Origin: Chloroflexota bacterium
Lineage (GTDB): Bacteria; Chloroflexota; UBA6077; SHYK01
NCBI GenBank assembly: GCA_009692845.1
Contig: SHYK01000001.1
Span: forward strand, 62,001-126,000
DNA: 64,000 nt
Reading direction: 5' to 3'
This document shows positions 1-9,304 of the stretch, piece by piece. The notes under the pieces are model-generated. The model worked only from the letters and a program-made list of their open reading frames with translations. It was not told the origin of the DNA and did not search any database. The first letter of the stretch is position 1. Every line of letters begins with the position of its first letter. A program made the position numbers and the translations under genes.

Positions 1-190
<190 letters not shown>

Positions 191-194
191 GCCG

Positions 195-701
195 ATGTTG
201 ACGGTCGGGCAGACCATCCGGGTTTGGAAGCTTAAGTTAGGCGTGGAACCGCGAAGCGTCTCCTACGACACAACGGTTGTCGATGTCACGCCCGCAGGCG
301 TGGTTGTCGCTGCGGAGCTCAGCGTGGGCGAATTCGTGGTCGACGGCGTGGCCATCACATGGGGGGACCGCTTCACGGAGTATTACTACCGGGATCGCTG
401 GTTTAACGTCCTCCATGTCGCCTCACCGACGGGTGAGCCCAAGGGTTGGTATTGCAACGTGGCTTTTCCCGCTCAGATCGAAGACTCGGGGATCAGTTTC
501 CTGGATCTCGAGCTCGACCTGTTTGTGCATCCCGATGGCCGAGCCACCGTCTTGGACGAGGACGAATTCGCTGAGCTTGACTTGCCGCCTAACGAGCAGC
601 AGAAGGCGCGCTCTGCGCTCACCGAGCTGCTCGAGCTGGCGTCGAGAGATGCGCTTCCGCGTCCGACGAACTCAGCGTCCTCTCCCGCCCCCCGTATTTG
701 A
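195..701 (+). CDS. DUF402 domain-containing protein
   Basis: ORF 168 aa; motif pattern WGDRFTEYYYRDRWFNVLHV..GEPKGWYCNVAFP resembles DUF402. Confidence 0.7.
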   Translation: MLTVGQTIRVWKLKLGVEPRSVSYDTTVVDVTPAGVVVAAELSVGEFVVDGVAITWGDRFTEYYYRDRWFNVLHVASPTGEPKGWYCNVAFPAQIEDSGISFLDLELDLFVHPDGRATVLDEDEFAELDLPPNEQQKARSALTELLELASRDALPRPTNSASSPAPRI

Positions 702-1600
702 GGCGCATCGGAGCGCTCCAGACCGAGGGTTTTGCTCGCTGGGCTGCCATCCCGATTGGCGTCGCATCGATCGCGACGTCCTCCATCTTGATTCGACTGA
801 CGACCGCCCCGCCGCTGGTCACGGCCGCCAACCGCTTGCTGCTGGCCTCCGTGCTACTGCTTGGTCTCGCCTTCATCACCCAGCGCCAGGATCTCATGAA
901 GGCTTTCGGCCGGTTCCGATGGCGGATGGTTGGCGCGGGGCTGCTGTTGGCACTGCACTTTGCCATGTGGACGAATGCCCTGTTCCTGACCTCGGTGGCG
1001 AGCGCCGTGTTCCTCATCGACACCCACCCGGCCGTGGTCGCTTTATTGTCCAGGCGAGCGCTGGGCGAGCTGACCAGCCGTCGGGTTTGGCTGGGTATCG
1101 GGTTGACCGCCGTCGGAGGAGCCGCCATCACGGGAGGTGACGTCCCGATCGGCCAGCGCGCGCTACTCGGGGATGCGATGGCGCTGATCGGAGCGCTCGC
1201 TTTCGCGGGCTATCTGGTGATTGGCCGATCGGTGCGTCCGCAGCTCGGGATCGCCGCCTACACGGGAGTGGTCTACGGCTTGGCCGGACTGACGCTTGCG
1301 GCGGCGGTGTTCGTAAGTGGCGGGCTGCTCGACGGGGCCGGCCGCGACTGGCCGGTGTGGCTCGCCCTGGTGCTGGTCCCCACCTTGGGCGGCCATACCG
1401 TGCTGAACTGGACGCTTCGATTTCTCCCGGCTTCGGTGGTGGGCGTTTCTATCCTGGGCGAGCCGGTCGGCGCGACCTTGCTGGCCTGGGTCGTGCTCAA
1501 TGAGACTCCGCCTCGCACGGCGCTATTAGGTGGAAGTCTGATCCTCCTCGGACTGTATATGGCCCTTCGCGCGGGAACCCGGGAGAAGGCCGCGGGTTAA
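698..1600 (+). CDS. EamA/DMT-family transporter
   Basis: 300 aa hydrophobic multi-TM ORF; TTG start overlapping previous stop; EamA-like repeats. Confidence 0.8.
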   Translation: MRRIGALQTEGFARWAAIPIGVASIATSSILIRLTTAPPLVTAANRLLLASVLLLGLAFITQRQDLMKAFGRFRWRMVGAGLLLALHFAMWTNALFLTSVASAVFLIDTHPAVVALLSRRALGELTSRRVWLGIGLTAVGGAAITGGDVPIGQRALLGDAMALIGALAFAGYLVIGRSVRPQLGIAAYTGVVYGLAGLTLAAAVFVSGGLLDGAGRDWPVWLALVLVPTLGGHTVLNWTLRFLPASVVGVSILGEPVGATLLAWVVLNETPPRTALLGGSLILLGLYMALRAGTREKAAG

Positions 1601-1656
1601 TGGACTTGGGGTCGATAAACTAAAGAAGACTCTTCGCGTCCGAATGGAGCGAGACA

Positions 1657-2493
1657 ATGTCGGTAGCCGCTCGCCTGCGGCACGTGATTGTGAAGTGGGC
1701 GTTCGCAACCCTGATCGCCTGTAGCTGCGTCATCCCCACGAGTCAGGCATCGAGCACGCAGGTTGGGGCGGTCCAGCGCGAGCCCAAAGATACGTCCGGG
1801 CGGGCCCAGCGGCTGCGTGTGGAAGTCGAAGCGGTGTTCCCCCACGACCGAGGGGCATTTACTGAAGGTCTGGTATTGAGCGATGGCTCGCTCTACGAGA
1901 GTACTGGGCTCAATGGAAGCTCCAGCCTCCGCCAGGTGAACCTGGGCACCGGGCAGGTCGAAAGAGTAGTCGCGCTCGAGCCGGCCCTGTTTGGTGAAGG
2001 GCTCGCCCAGGTGGGTGACCGGTTGATCCAGCTGACCTGGCGGGAAGGTCTGGCCCGGATCTACGACCGGGCCAGCTTCGAGCGAATCGGCGAATTTGCC
2101 TATTCGGGTGAAGGGTGGGGGCTTTGCTACGACGGCCAGCGGCTGGTGATGAGCGATGGCAGCGCCACGCTCTTCTTCCGCGATCCGGATGGCTTCGAGA
2201 TTGTCGGTAGCGTGCGGGTCACGCTGGATGGAGAGCCCATCAACCAGCTCAACGAGCTGGAGTGCGTGGGAGACCAGGTTTACGCCAACGTGTGGCTGAC
2301 GGACCTGATCGTGCGAATCGATGCGGTGAGCGGCCAAGTGGATGCGGTCATTGATGCCTCAGGGTTGCTTACTCGAGACGAGCGCCCGGGCACCGACGTG
2401 CTGAATGGCATCGCCTATGATCCCGAGAAAGACGATTTTCTGATCACCGGAAAGTTTTGGCCGTACCTTTACGAGGTCCGCTTCGTCCCGTGA
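1657..2493 (+). CDS. Glutaminyl-peptide cyclotransferase (glutamine cyclotransferase family), secreted
   Basis: Signal peptide plus PHDRGAFTEGLVLSDGSLYESTGLNGSSSLRQV and ELECVGDQVYANVW...LNGIAYDP.KDDFLITGKFWPYLYEV. Confidence 0.85.
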   Translation: MSVAARLRHVIVKWAFATLIACSCVIPTSQASSTQVGAVQREPKDTSGRAQRLRVEVEAVFPHDRGAFTEGLVLSDGSLYESTGLNGSSSLRQVNLGTGQVERVVALEPALFGEGLAQVGDRLIQLTWREGLARIYDRASFERIGEFAYSGEGWGLCYDGQRLVMSDGSATLFFRDPDGFEIVGSVRVTLDGEPINQLNELECVGDQVYANVWLTDLIVRIDAVSGQVDAVIDASGLLTRDERPGTDVLNGIAYDPEKDDFLITGKFWPYLYEVRFVP

Positions 2494-2640
2494 GCCGAAT
2501 GGGCGGCTCGCCTGCATGCGCGCGAGGGCAACTCAGTTGCCTCGCAAGGAAATCGCGGGCTTGGAGGTCGGGGGTCGGAGATCTCGGGCCGTAGGCCCCG
2601 CGGGTGTTCGGGAACCCGGAAGGTCCCGGGCCGTAGGCTC

Positions 2641-2685
2641 GCGGGGATCAGGGGGCGCAGCCCCCTGTTGAGATGGGCGGGAGGA
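2641..2685 (-). repeat. Dispersed GC-rich 3' element (terminator-like), copy A
   Basis: Downstream of the 2701..2937 minus ORF; rc reads CCTCCCGCCCATCTCAACAGGGGGCTGCGCCCCCTGATCCCCGC. Confidence 0.6.
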
Positions 2686-2700
2686 TGGTCCTTCCTCACT

Positions 2701-2937
2701 CTACTTGAGTGAGATGATCCAGGCGCAGGCGGCGGCCAGGCCCAATGTGGCCAGTGCCATCGCCAGGCGCTGGCTGGGCTCCATCGCTACACTCTGCATG
2801 GCCAGAAGCAGGATGGCCACCATGGCTGGGCCGAGAACGGCGAAGAGGGCCAGTGCTGGATGAACTGCCCAAAATCCCCACATGCGTCGCCCGGGGGTCT
2901 CAGGGGGAGAAGCGGCGGGATCGCGGTCGATGCTCAT
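2701..2937 (-). CDS. Small putative membrane protein
   Basis: 78 aa ORF with two hydrophobic segments. Confidence 0.5.
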   Translation of the reverse strand: MSIDRDPAASPPETPGRRMWGFWAVHPALALFAVLGPAMVAILLLAMQSVAMEPSQRLAMALATLGLAAACAWIISLK

Positions 2938-2978
2938 AAAGGGACTCTATAATAATCACTGCGCTCAGGCGCGGTCGA

Positions 2979-3061
2979 GCCCCGGTGGTGGAATTGGTAT
3001 ACACGGCAGTTTGAGGGGCTGTGGACGAAAGTCCGTGCGGGTTCGAGTCCCGCCCGGGGCA
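2979..3061 (+). tRNA. tRNA-Leu(GAG)
   Basis: Acceptor GCCCCGG/CCGGGGC, loop TTGAGGG with anticodon GAG, long variable arm, T-arm GGTTCGAGTCC. Confidence 0.93.
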
Positions 3062-3066
3062 CCTCA

Positions 3067-3139
3067 GGGCGAATAGCTCAGCTGGGAGAGCATCCGGTTT
3101 ACACCCGGAAGGTCACAGGTTCGAGCCCTGTTTCGCCCA
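3067..3139 (+). tRNA. tRNA-Val(TAC)
   Basis: GGGCGAA/TTCGCCC acceptor; loop TTTACAC; GGTTCGAGCCC T-arm. Confidence 0.95.
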
Positions 3140-3157
3140 CCCCAATGTCAGGCACGA

Positions 3158-3184
3158 AAGCCCCCTGGAGGGGGGTGTTTGTTG
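3158..3184 (+). terminator. Rho-independent-like terminator after the tRNA pair
   Basis: AAGCCCCCTGGAGGGGGGTGTTTGTTG hairpin followed by T-rich tail. Confidence 0.6.
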
Positions 3185-3329
3185 TCCAGGGCCAGGCTTC
3201 TGGATAATTGTTCACCATGGCACCTCCAACACGCCGCGGCACAATCTCGCGGGTGACCAGTAGACCGCCGCGGCGCAGCATCTGCGCGACCTCGCGTGGC
3301 TGCGTCGTGTCCGCGGCTAACGCGCGGCG

Positions 3330-3587
3330 ATGGCGAAGGTCTGCCGTCCCCCCCTCTCCTCGAAACTCTGGTACGGGATGCCCGCGTATGCCAAGGACGG
3401 CAAAGTCGTCTGCTTATTCCATCGCGCAGACAAGTTCAAGGCGAGGCGCGCGACGTTGGGTTTCAGCGACGAGGCGAACCTCGACGAAGGCGCCGGGTGA
3501 CCGACATCCTTCGCTCTGACAGAGTTGACCGCCGCCGACGAGGCAAGGATCGGCGCGCTTGTGAAGAAAGCGTGCGCTGAGGACTGA
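3330..3587 (+). pseudogene. DUF1801/YdhG-like protein, degraded (internal TGA)
   Basis: Reading through gives [78 protein letters not shown] at 3498-3500 in frame. Confidence 0.75.
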
Positions 3588-3691
3588 GCTCGACACCGGG
3601 ACCCGCCTAGGCGGGTCGGTCTGAGCGGTCCCGACGGGCTTCTCGGACGACCGAATGGACGTTAAACTCACGACACTGATATCCGGGTGGA

Positions 3692-4651
3692 TTAGACGAC
3701 CAGCACGACCTTTCCCTGGTGACCGGGTTCCATGACGAGCTCGTGGGCGCGAGCCGCGTTCGCCAGAGGAATCTCCGCCCCAATGATCGGTCGCAGGCTG
3801 CCGTTGCGGAGTCCCTCCCCGAGGGCGACATGGATGTCGGCCATCTCCGCGGGGGTGGCGTGGTTGAGCAGCATGCCGCGAACGTCCGCGTTCTTGTTCA
3901 TGATGGCGCGCGGGGTGATTTCCAGATTGCCGCGGCTGCCGATGATGACGACGCGGCCGTTCATAGCGATGGCGCCGAGGTCTTTCTGGAGGTTCACGTT
4001 GGCGAGCATCTCGAGGATGATGTCGACGCCGCGGCCGCCCGTGAGCTCGACGAGGCGATCCAGATAGTCGGGGCTCGTGTGGTCCAGCGCGTGGTGGGCG
4101 CCCTGATCCCGCACGAGCTGCCGGCCGGTCTCGGTGCCGGCGGTGCCGAACACGGTGAGGCCGTGAGCTCGGGCGATCTGAACCGCGCCGATGCCCACCC
4201 CGCCGCTGGCGCCGTGGACCAGTACGCTTTCCCCGGAGCGAGCCTGGCCGCGATTGATGAGTGCGTGGTAGGCCGTAGCGTAGGGCACATTCATCGCTGC
4301 GCCCTGAGTGAAGGTCACGTTGTCCGGCAGCGGGTGGGCATTGGCCTCGTCACACACGCAGAGCTCGGCGTATGCACCCGCGGCCCCGCCCACATAGACC
4401 CGGTCGCCGATCTTGAATCTCGAGACGCTCGCCCCAACCGCTTCGACAACCCCCGCGGCATCCCCGCCCGGGGTGTAAGGGAGCTTCGGGCCACGGTTAT
4501 CCGTGTTCGCGCGCATGTAGGTCTCAACCGGGTTGACGCCGATGGCGTGGTTTCGGAGGAGAAGCTGGTTGGGGCCGGGGACAGGGGTGGGGACTTCTTC
4601 CAGTTTCAGGACCGATGGGCCGCCGTACTGGGAAACGCGAATGGCTTTCAT
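3692..4651 (-). CDS. NADPH:quinone reductase / zinc-type alcohol dehydrogenase-like (MDR superfamily)
   Basis: 319 aa; MKAIRVSQYGGPSVLKLEEVPTPVPGPNQLLLRNHAIGVNPVETYMR... VLVHGASGGVGIGAVQIARAHG. Confidence 0.9.
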   Translation of the reverse strand: MKAIRVSQYGGPSVLKLEEVPTPVPGPNQLLLRNHAIGVNPVETYMRANTDNRGPKLPYTPGGDAAGVVEAVGASVSRFKIGDRVYVGGAAGAYAELCVCDEANAHPLPDNVTFTQGAAMNVPYATAYHALINRGQARSGESVLVHGASGGVGIGAVQIARAHGLTVFGTAGTETGRQLVRDQGAHHALDHTSPDYLDRLVELTGGRGVDIILEMLANVNLQKDLGAIAMNGRVVIIGSRGNLEITPRAIMNKNADVRGMLLNHATPAEMADIHVALGEGLRNGSLRPIIGAEIPLANAARAHELVMEPGHQGKVVLVV

Positions 4652-4760
4652 CCTGACTCCATCATCGAATAGTGCTCAGCCAAGGCGACCGCGCCCACCT
4701 CGCCGGGGATGGTATCCTGCCGACCCATGGCGAGCCATGGTGCCCTGAGGAGACACGAGC

Positions 4761-5231
4761 CTGCCGATCAAGATATGGGTCGACGCCGACGCCCTGCCGA
4801 CCGAGATCAAGGAGATCATCCTGCGCGCCTCTCGCCGGCTGAGTGTCGAGACCGTCTTCGTCGCCAACAAGAACGTCTGGGTCGGTAACGATCCGCTCGT
4901 CTCGTTCGTGCGCGTGACCGAGGGGGCGGACGTTGCCGATGACTACATCGTCGAGGCCAGCACCCTCGGCGATCTCTGCGTCACCGCTGACATCCCCCTG
5001 GTCTCGCGTCTGGTCGACCAGGGCTTGATTGTGATCGACCCGCGCGGCGATGTCTACTCCGCGGAGAGCATCGGCGAGCGCCTCTCCATTCGCGACTTCA
5101 TGGCCGACCTCCGCGGCGCTGGCGTTCAGACGGGCGGCCCGCCGGCGTTCAGCCCCCAGGCTAAGCAGAGATTCGCTTCGACCCTGGACCGCGAGTTGAC
5201 TAGAGCTGTGCGCTCGGCTGGTGGTACTTAA
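4761..5231 (+). CDS. YaiI/YqxD family (DUF188) protein, apparent non-canonical (CTG) start
   Basis: LPIKIWVDADALPTEIKEIILRASRRLSVETVFVANKN...DDYIVEASTLGDLCVTADIPLVSRLVDQGLIVIDPRGDVY; in-frame TGA at 4746; no ATG/GTG/TTG before 4908. Confidence 0.85.
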   Translation: MPIKIWVDADALPTEIKEIILRASRRLSVETVFVANKNVWVGNDPLVSFVRVTEGADVADDYIVEASTLGDLCVTADIPLVSRLVDQGLIVIDPRGDVYSAESIGERLSIRDFMADLRGAGVQTGGPPAFSPQAKQRFASTLDRELTRAVRSAGGT

Positions 5232-5544
5232 GACCGTCGCGGCGCCTGGATCGGCCTCTGAAACGGATGCAATGGAGGCATGGCGAGCCATCAACATGTT
5301 TCATATGGAAGACGCGACCCTCCAGGAGGAGTGCTCCCCTATCTACAACGACAATCTGATCGAGTACTGCAGCGTTGCGCCGGACCACATTTACGGAATC
5401 TGCCTGCTGTCCGCTTACGATATAGACGGGCATGGACGGAAAGCTGCGCAAGGTGTTCTGGGATGACCTAGATGGCCTTATTGAAGGATGCGAACCGATA
5501 GCCCGCTGATCCCGGATCCGAACGATAGCGCGAAGGTGACGGAA

Positions 5545-5591
5545 GAAGAAGAGGCCCCCTTTCTCGAAGCGAGAAAGGGGGCCTCTTCTTC
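5545..5591. terminator. Bidirectional terminator: 22-bp perfect stem, 3-nt loop
   Basis: GAAGAAGAGGCCCCCTTTCTCG-AAG-CGAGAAAGGGGGCCTCTTCTTC; lies 3' of the 5599..6420 minus gene. Confidence 0.85.
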
Positions 5592-5598
5592 GCTTGTA

Positions 5599-6420
5599 CT
5601 AGATTCGGCTACCCAGTCGGTCCTCCGCTTCGGCGACGTAGTCGCGCCAGCTTGCCAACATGCCTTCGGTGCCGCCCGCACTGCCTCTCCGACGACGGCC
5701 GGTTTCGGTGGGTTGTTCTGTTCGGTTGCCCCAGGTACTCGCGGGCAGGGGCTGCGGGGTGCCGATCCGATAGGCGTCGACCATAGTCTCGCAAAGGATC
5801 TCGAGAGCGAGGGCGTTCATCGTGCTCCGCTCGATGCAATCGCCGGCCGATGCGATGCCATGCCCGGTCATGAGGGCGACGTTGTGGTTACCCATGGTTT
5901 CGGCGAAGGCCTCGCCTTGCTCCGGGGTGCCAATCGTGCGCGCATCCGGATAAATCGGCACGCCATCGCGTGCGAGATCGGCTCCCGGCCGATAGGGCCC
6001 ATAGGCCGAGACGATCGGCTTTCCGGTAATGGTCAGCAGCACGGCGTGCTTCGGGTGTACGTGCACCACACTCATCACGTCGGGCCGCGCCTTGTAAATC
6101 CAGATATGGAGAAAGCTCTCGCTGGGTGGCTGGAGATCGTCCGGGCCGTCCACCATGTCCGCGTCCCAGTTCACCTTTACGATGTCGCGGGCGGCGGTGT
6201 GGCGGAGCCCAACCTGTCCGGGGCCCTTCCCCTTGATCAGCATGGTGTCATCTTCCATGCGGTAGCTCACGTGGCCATGGGCGCCATCCGTCATGTTGAA
6301 GCCGGCTAGCACCCGACAAGCCTGGGCCAAGCTCTCGGCGATCTCTCGCTCTCGGTAGAACCCCATCGCTGCGTCCTCCTCGTAAGCTTTCTGGTCGCGA
6401 GACATCCACGCCGTCATCAA
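5599..6420 (-). CDS. Class II aldolase/adducin family protein
   Basis: AGFNMTDGAHGHVSYRMEDDTMLIKGKGPGQVGLRHTAARDIVKVNWDADMVDG... MSVVHVHPKHAVLLTITGKPI. Confidence 0.88.
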   Translation of the reverse strand: MMTAWMSRDQKAYEEDAAMGFYREREIAESLAQACRVLAGFNMTDGAHGHVSYRMEDDTMLIKGKGPGQVGLRHTAARDIVKVNWDADMVDGPDDLQPPSESFLHIWIYKARPDVMSVVHVHPKHAVLLTITGKPIVSAYGPYRPGADLARDGVPIYPDARTIGTPEQGEAFAETMGNHNVALMTGHGIASAGDCIERSTMNALALEILCETMVDAYRIGTPQPLPASTWGNRTEQPTETGRRRRGSAGGTEGMLASWRDYVAEAEDRLGSRI

Positions 6421-6872
6421 GGAGCTCGGCGAGGGCGGACCGTCTTGGTTATGCTCCCCGCAGATGGCGACGGACTGTCACGCAGGGACTTCCGGATCTG
6501 GGACCCGATTGTGATTCTTTCAGGTCCGCGAGTCAATCGAATGTGCGCGTCCGGGTCTTAACGCGCGGGGTCAGGAAACGGGAATCTTGTACGAGGCCAG
6601 CCTGACCTTTAGCCGCGGCCGTGGCGAAAGAGAGGGCACTTACGCGACCTTGCTGGGGCAGAACATGCTCGCCATCGTTCGTTGGGTCGCTGTGACCGGA
6701 ATGCGGGAGCGGACTGATCGAAGGCGTGTTCGTGCCTGTGTCGGATACAATCCACGGTTCGGGGGACAGGAGCGGACGGGGCAACGCCAACGCGGGACTT
6801 GCCCCGGAGGGTTTGGTCCGAGCCCCATTCGCCCACCTGTGGGACGGCCAATGCGCCGATCTCCCAATTCTT

Positions 6873-6945
6873 GCCGAGGTAGCTCAGTCGGTAGAGCACG
6901 CGACTGAAAATCGCGGTGTCGGCGGTTCAATCCCGCCCCTCGGCA
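6873..6945 (+). tRNA. tRNA-Phe(GAA)
   Basis: GCCGAGG/CCTCGGC acceptor; loop CTGAAAA; GGTTCAATCCC T-arm. Confidence 0.95.
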
Positions 6946-7129
6946 CCCAAAAAACTAACCAGCCTGCCGTCCACCGTCGACCGCCGTCCTGGTGGGCCTG
7001 TGGCTGGGACGCCCGAGGCCAGTCGCTGGTCTTCTGAGGTCCACCGCCTCGCCCCCCACTATTTTGATGATGCCCCGATTCCGTGGTCGGGGCCGAATAG
7101 GGACCTACGACGAGAAGAGGGGGAGCACC

Positions 7130-8056
7130 ATGGCCGAACAAACGATGAAAGCGATCCGTTTCCACGAGAACGGCGGCGCTGAGGTCCTGGTACTTGAAGA
7201 TGCGCCTCGCCCGGCGCCGGGTGAAGGCGAGGTGCTCGTCCGGGTGCACGCGGCCGGGGTGAATCCGGTGGACTCGGCCATCCGTCGGGGCAGCTTCGGA
7301 TCGGCGACCCTACCCGGCACACCCGGGCTGGACCTGGCCGGCGTGGTCGAAGCGGTTGGACCCGGGGTGACGGCCTTCGCACCTGGCCAGATGGTGTTTG
7401 GAAATGGGCGGGGCTGCTACGCGGAGTACGCACTCGCATCTGCGGCGGCACTTGCACTCAAGCCCGCCAATGTCAGCTTCGATGAGGCGGGGTCAGTTGG
7501 CGTGGGAGCGCGCACCGCCTGGGGCGGCCTGTTCGAGGTCGGAGGATTGCAGGCCGGACAGCGACTCCTGGTGCACGGCGCAGCGGGCGGAGTGGGTATC
7601 TACGCGGTCCAACTGGGCAAGTGGAAGGGCGCCGAGGTTGTTGGAACTGCTTCCGCGGCCAATTTCGATCTGGTCCGCTCCCTGGGAGCCGACACGGTCA
7701 TCGACTACAACGCGACACGGTTCGAGACCATGGTCGAGGATGCCGATATGGTGTTCGATACGGTCGGCCGCGAGACTCAGGAGCGATCCTGGCAGGTGTT
7801 GAAGCCGGGCGGAATCCTGGTCGCTATCACGGGCCGCCCATCCGAAGAGATGGCCCAGCAGCACCGCGTCCGGCTCGGACGGGTCGGGCCGACGTCGGCG
7901 CCGCCAGATGTCATGCAGCGCATCGCGGAGCTGCTCGAAAAGGGCCTCCTGCGCACCGTCATCCGCAAGGTTTTCCCTCTGTCTGAAGCGCGCGAGGCAC
8001 AGATCCTGAGCGAGACCGGCCATGGAGCTGGGCGCATCGTGCTCCACGTCAATTAG
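7130..8056 (+). CDS. Quinone oxidoreductase / MDR superfamily NADPH:quinone reductase
   Basis: MAEQTMKAIRFHENGGAEVLVLEDAPRPAPGEGEVLVRVHAAGVNPVDSAIRRG; LLVHGAAGGVGIYAVQLGKWKGAEVVGTAS; preceded by GGGGGAG. Confidence 0.9.
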   Translation: MAEQTMKAIRFHENGGAEVLVLEDAPRPAPGEGEVLVRVHAAGVNPVDSAIRRGSFGSATLPGTPGLDLAGVVEAVGPGVTAFAPGQMVFGNGRGCYAEYALASAAALALKPANVSFDEAGSVGVGARTAWGGLFEVGGLQAGQRLLVHGAAGGVGIYAVQLGKWKGAEVVGTASAANFDLVRSLGADTVIDYNATRFETMVEDADMVFDTVGRETQERSWQVLKPGGILVAITGRPSEEMAQQHRVRLGRVGPTSAPPDVMQRIAELLEKGLLRTVIRKVFPLSEAREAQILSETGHGAGRIVLHVN

Positions 8057-8161
8057 CGCCGGCGAATCTCCTCCGAATATTCGCTCGCTGGGTCCGAGAC
8101 GAACGCAGTCACCGCGCCGCACGGGCCTTCCACCGCCACTCACCCGCAGCGGGCTTCGCGA

Positions 8162-8956
8162 TCAGCGGGGGAGTGGCCAATAGGTGCGCCGAGCGGGAAC
8201 CGAGATGAGCCGATCTTCCTCAACCAACCACCCGGTCAGCTGCCGGCCGTAGACGCAGCCTGTATCCAGAAAGCGCAGGTCCGCGCGTCGCGCACGCTCG
8301 GGATCGAGACGAGCCCAATGGCCAAATGCAATAAGCGGGCCTGGCTCGCGCAGCTCGAACCAGGGCCGAAAGCCGGGCGGATCGATGGCGTCGTCGTCAG
8401 CCGGCATCCGACCAGCGGCGTCGCAGTAACGGAGCCGCGCGAGCGTCCGCACTCGCGGATCCGAGCGAATCAGCTCGACGCGTTCGGCCAAAGGCCGTCC
8501 GGAGCACCAGGCGGCCTGCACCGCCTGATTGACCGCGTCGGCGTCCTCGGGGAGCCGAAAGGCGGGTGGGAGGCCGGCGTGGACGGTGATCCAGGGCCCG
8601 GTCCGGACGACCGGCTCAGGACGGTCCAGCAACCAATCGAGGAGCTCGGGCAGGTCCTCGGCGGCCAGGGCCGCGTCGAGGGTATCCTCGACGCGGCCCG
8701 AGTCTCCCGCCACGAGCGGGAGGGAGAGTCCAGCTACGACGGAGAGCAGGTACAGCTCATGGTTGCCGAGCACGGTCTCGCCGCCGAGGTCGCGGACCAG
8801 ACGGAGCACTTCCAGCGACTTGGGGCCCCGGTTCACGAGGTCTCCCACCGAGACGAGTCGGTCGGAGCCCGCCACGAAACCGACAGCAAGGAGCAGGTCG
8901 GAGAGCTCATCAGCGCAGCCCTGAATATCCCCAACCACCAATGTTCGCATTGTCAT
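8162..8956 (-). CDS. Metallophosphatase, symmetrical diadenosine tetraphosphatase (ApaH)-like
   Basis: VVGDIQGCADELSDLLLAVGF...VSVGDLVNRGPKSLEVLRLV...VLGNHELYLL. Confidence 0.88.
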   Translation of the reverse strand: MTMRTLVVGDIQGCADELSDLLLAVGFVAGSDRLVSVGDLVNRGPKSLEVLRLVRDLGGETVLGNHELYLLSVVAGLSLPLVAGDSGRVEDTLDAALAAEDLPELLDWLLDRPEPVVRTGPWITVHAGLPPAFRLPEDADAVNQAVQAAWCSGRPLAERVELIRSDPRVRTLARLRYCDAAGRMPADDDAIDPPGFRPWFELREPGPLIAFGHWARLDPERARRADLRFLDTGCVYGRQLTGWLVEEDRLISVPARRTYWPLPR

Positions 8957-9304
8957 AGTCTTATTGTGAGGGTTTACGTCGCGCGCCCTAGGGGATCGGG
9001 AATTTGGCCGAGCGCCCAGCCCTTCTGGAGGGCTGCGACGGGATCATGTGTCTCTGTCCCTGAACGGAAGCGTGCTCACCGATATTCGCGACAATCGATA
9101 CAAGAGGGGGAAATCGAACTGGGGATTGAGGTGGATCACAATCAGCTTGGCGAGATCCGGTTCGACAATCTTGTAATAACCAGCGCTAGCTCACTTCAAA
9201 GAAAGAGGCATTACCCGTCGCTCTCCGCACAAGGCTTAGCCGCGCCCGTGGTACGATTTGTAGCCGTTGGTCGGGGCGGGACCGAGAGCCTGGACTAGTC
9301 GGCT

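Noticed and set aside
3498-3500. TGA recoding (selenocysteine/Trp) in the DUF1801-like ORF
   Set aside because: Upstream part is also degraded and TGA is a normal stop for other genes in the window; pseudogene is simpler
3719-4672. 317-aa plus-strand ORF opposite the quinone reductase gene
   Set aside because: Antisense shadow ORF typical of high GC; the minus-strand frame has clear MDR-family conservation
5221-5466. 81-aa ORF (MEAWRAINMFHMEDATLQEECSPIYNDNLIEYCSVAPDHIYGICLLSAYDIDG...)
   Set aside because: Could be real given less-biased composition, but no recognisable family, so not reported as a feature
5488-6309. 273-aa plus-strand ORF opposite the class II aldolase
   Set aside because: Shadow ORF; begins inside the terminator hairpin and has no recognisable domain
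6587-6907. 106-aa ORF upstream of and overlapping tRNA-Phe
   Set aside because: Overlaps a confident tRNA, compositionally Arg-rich, no domain
8318-9298. 326-aa plus-strand ORF
   Set aside because: Mostly antisense to the ApaH-like gene; low-complexity Arg/Gly/Pro-rich translation
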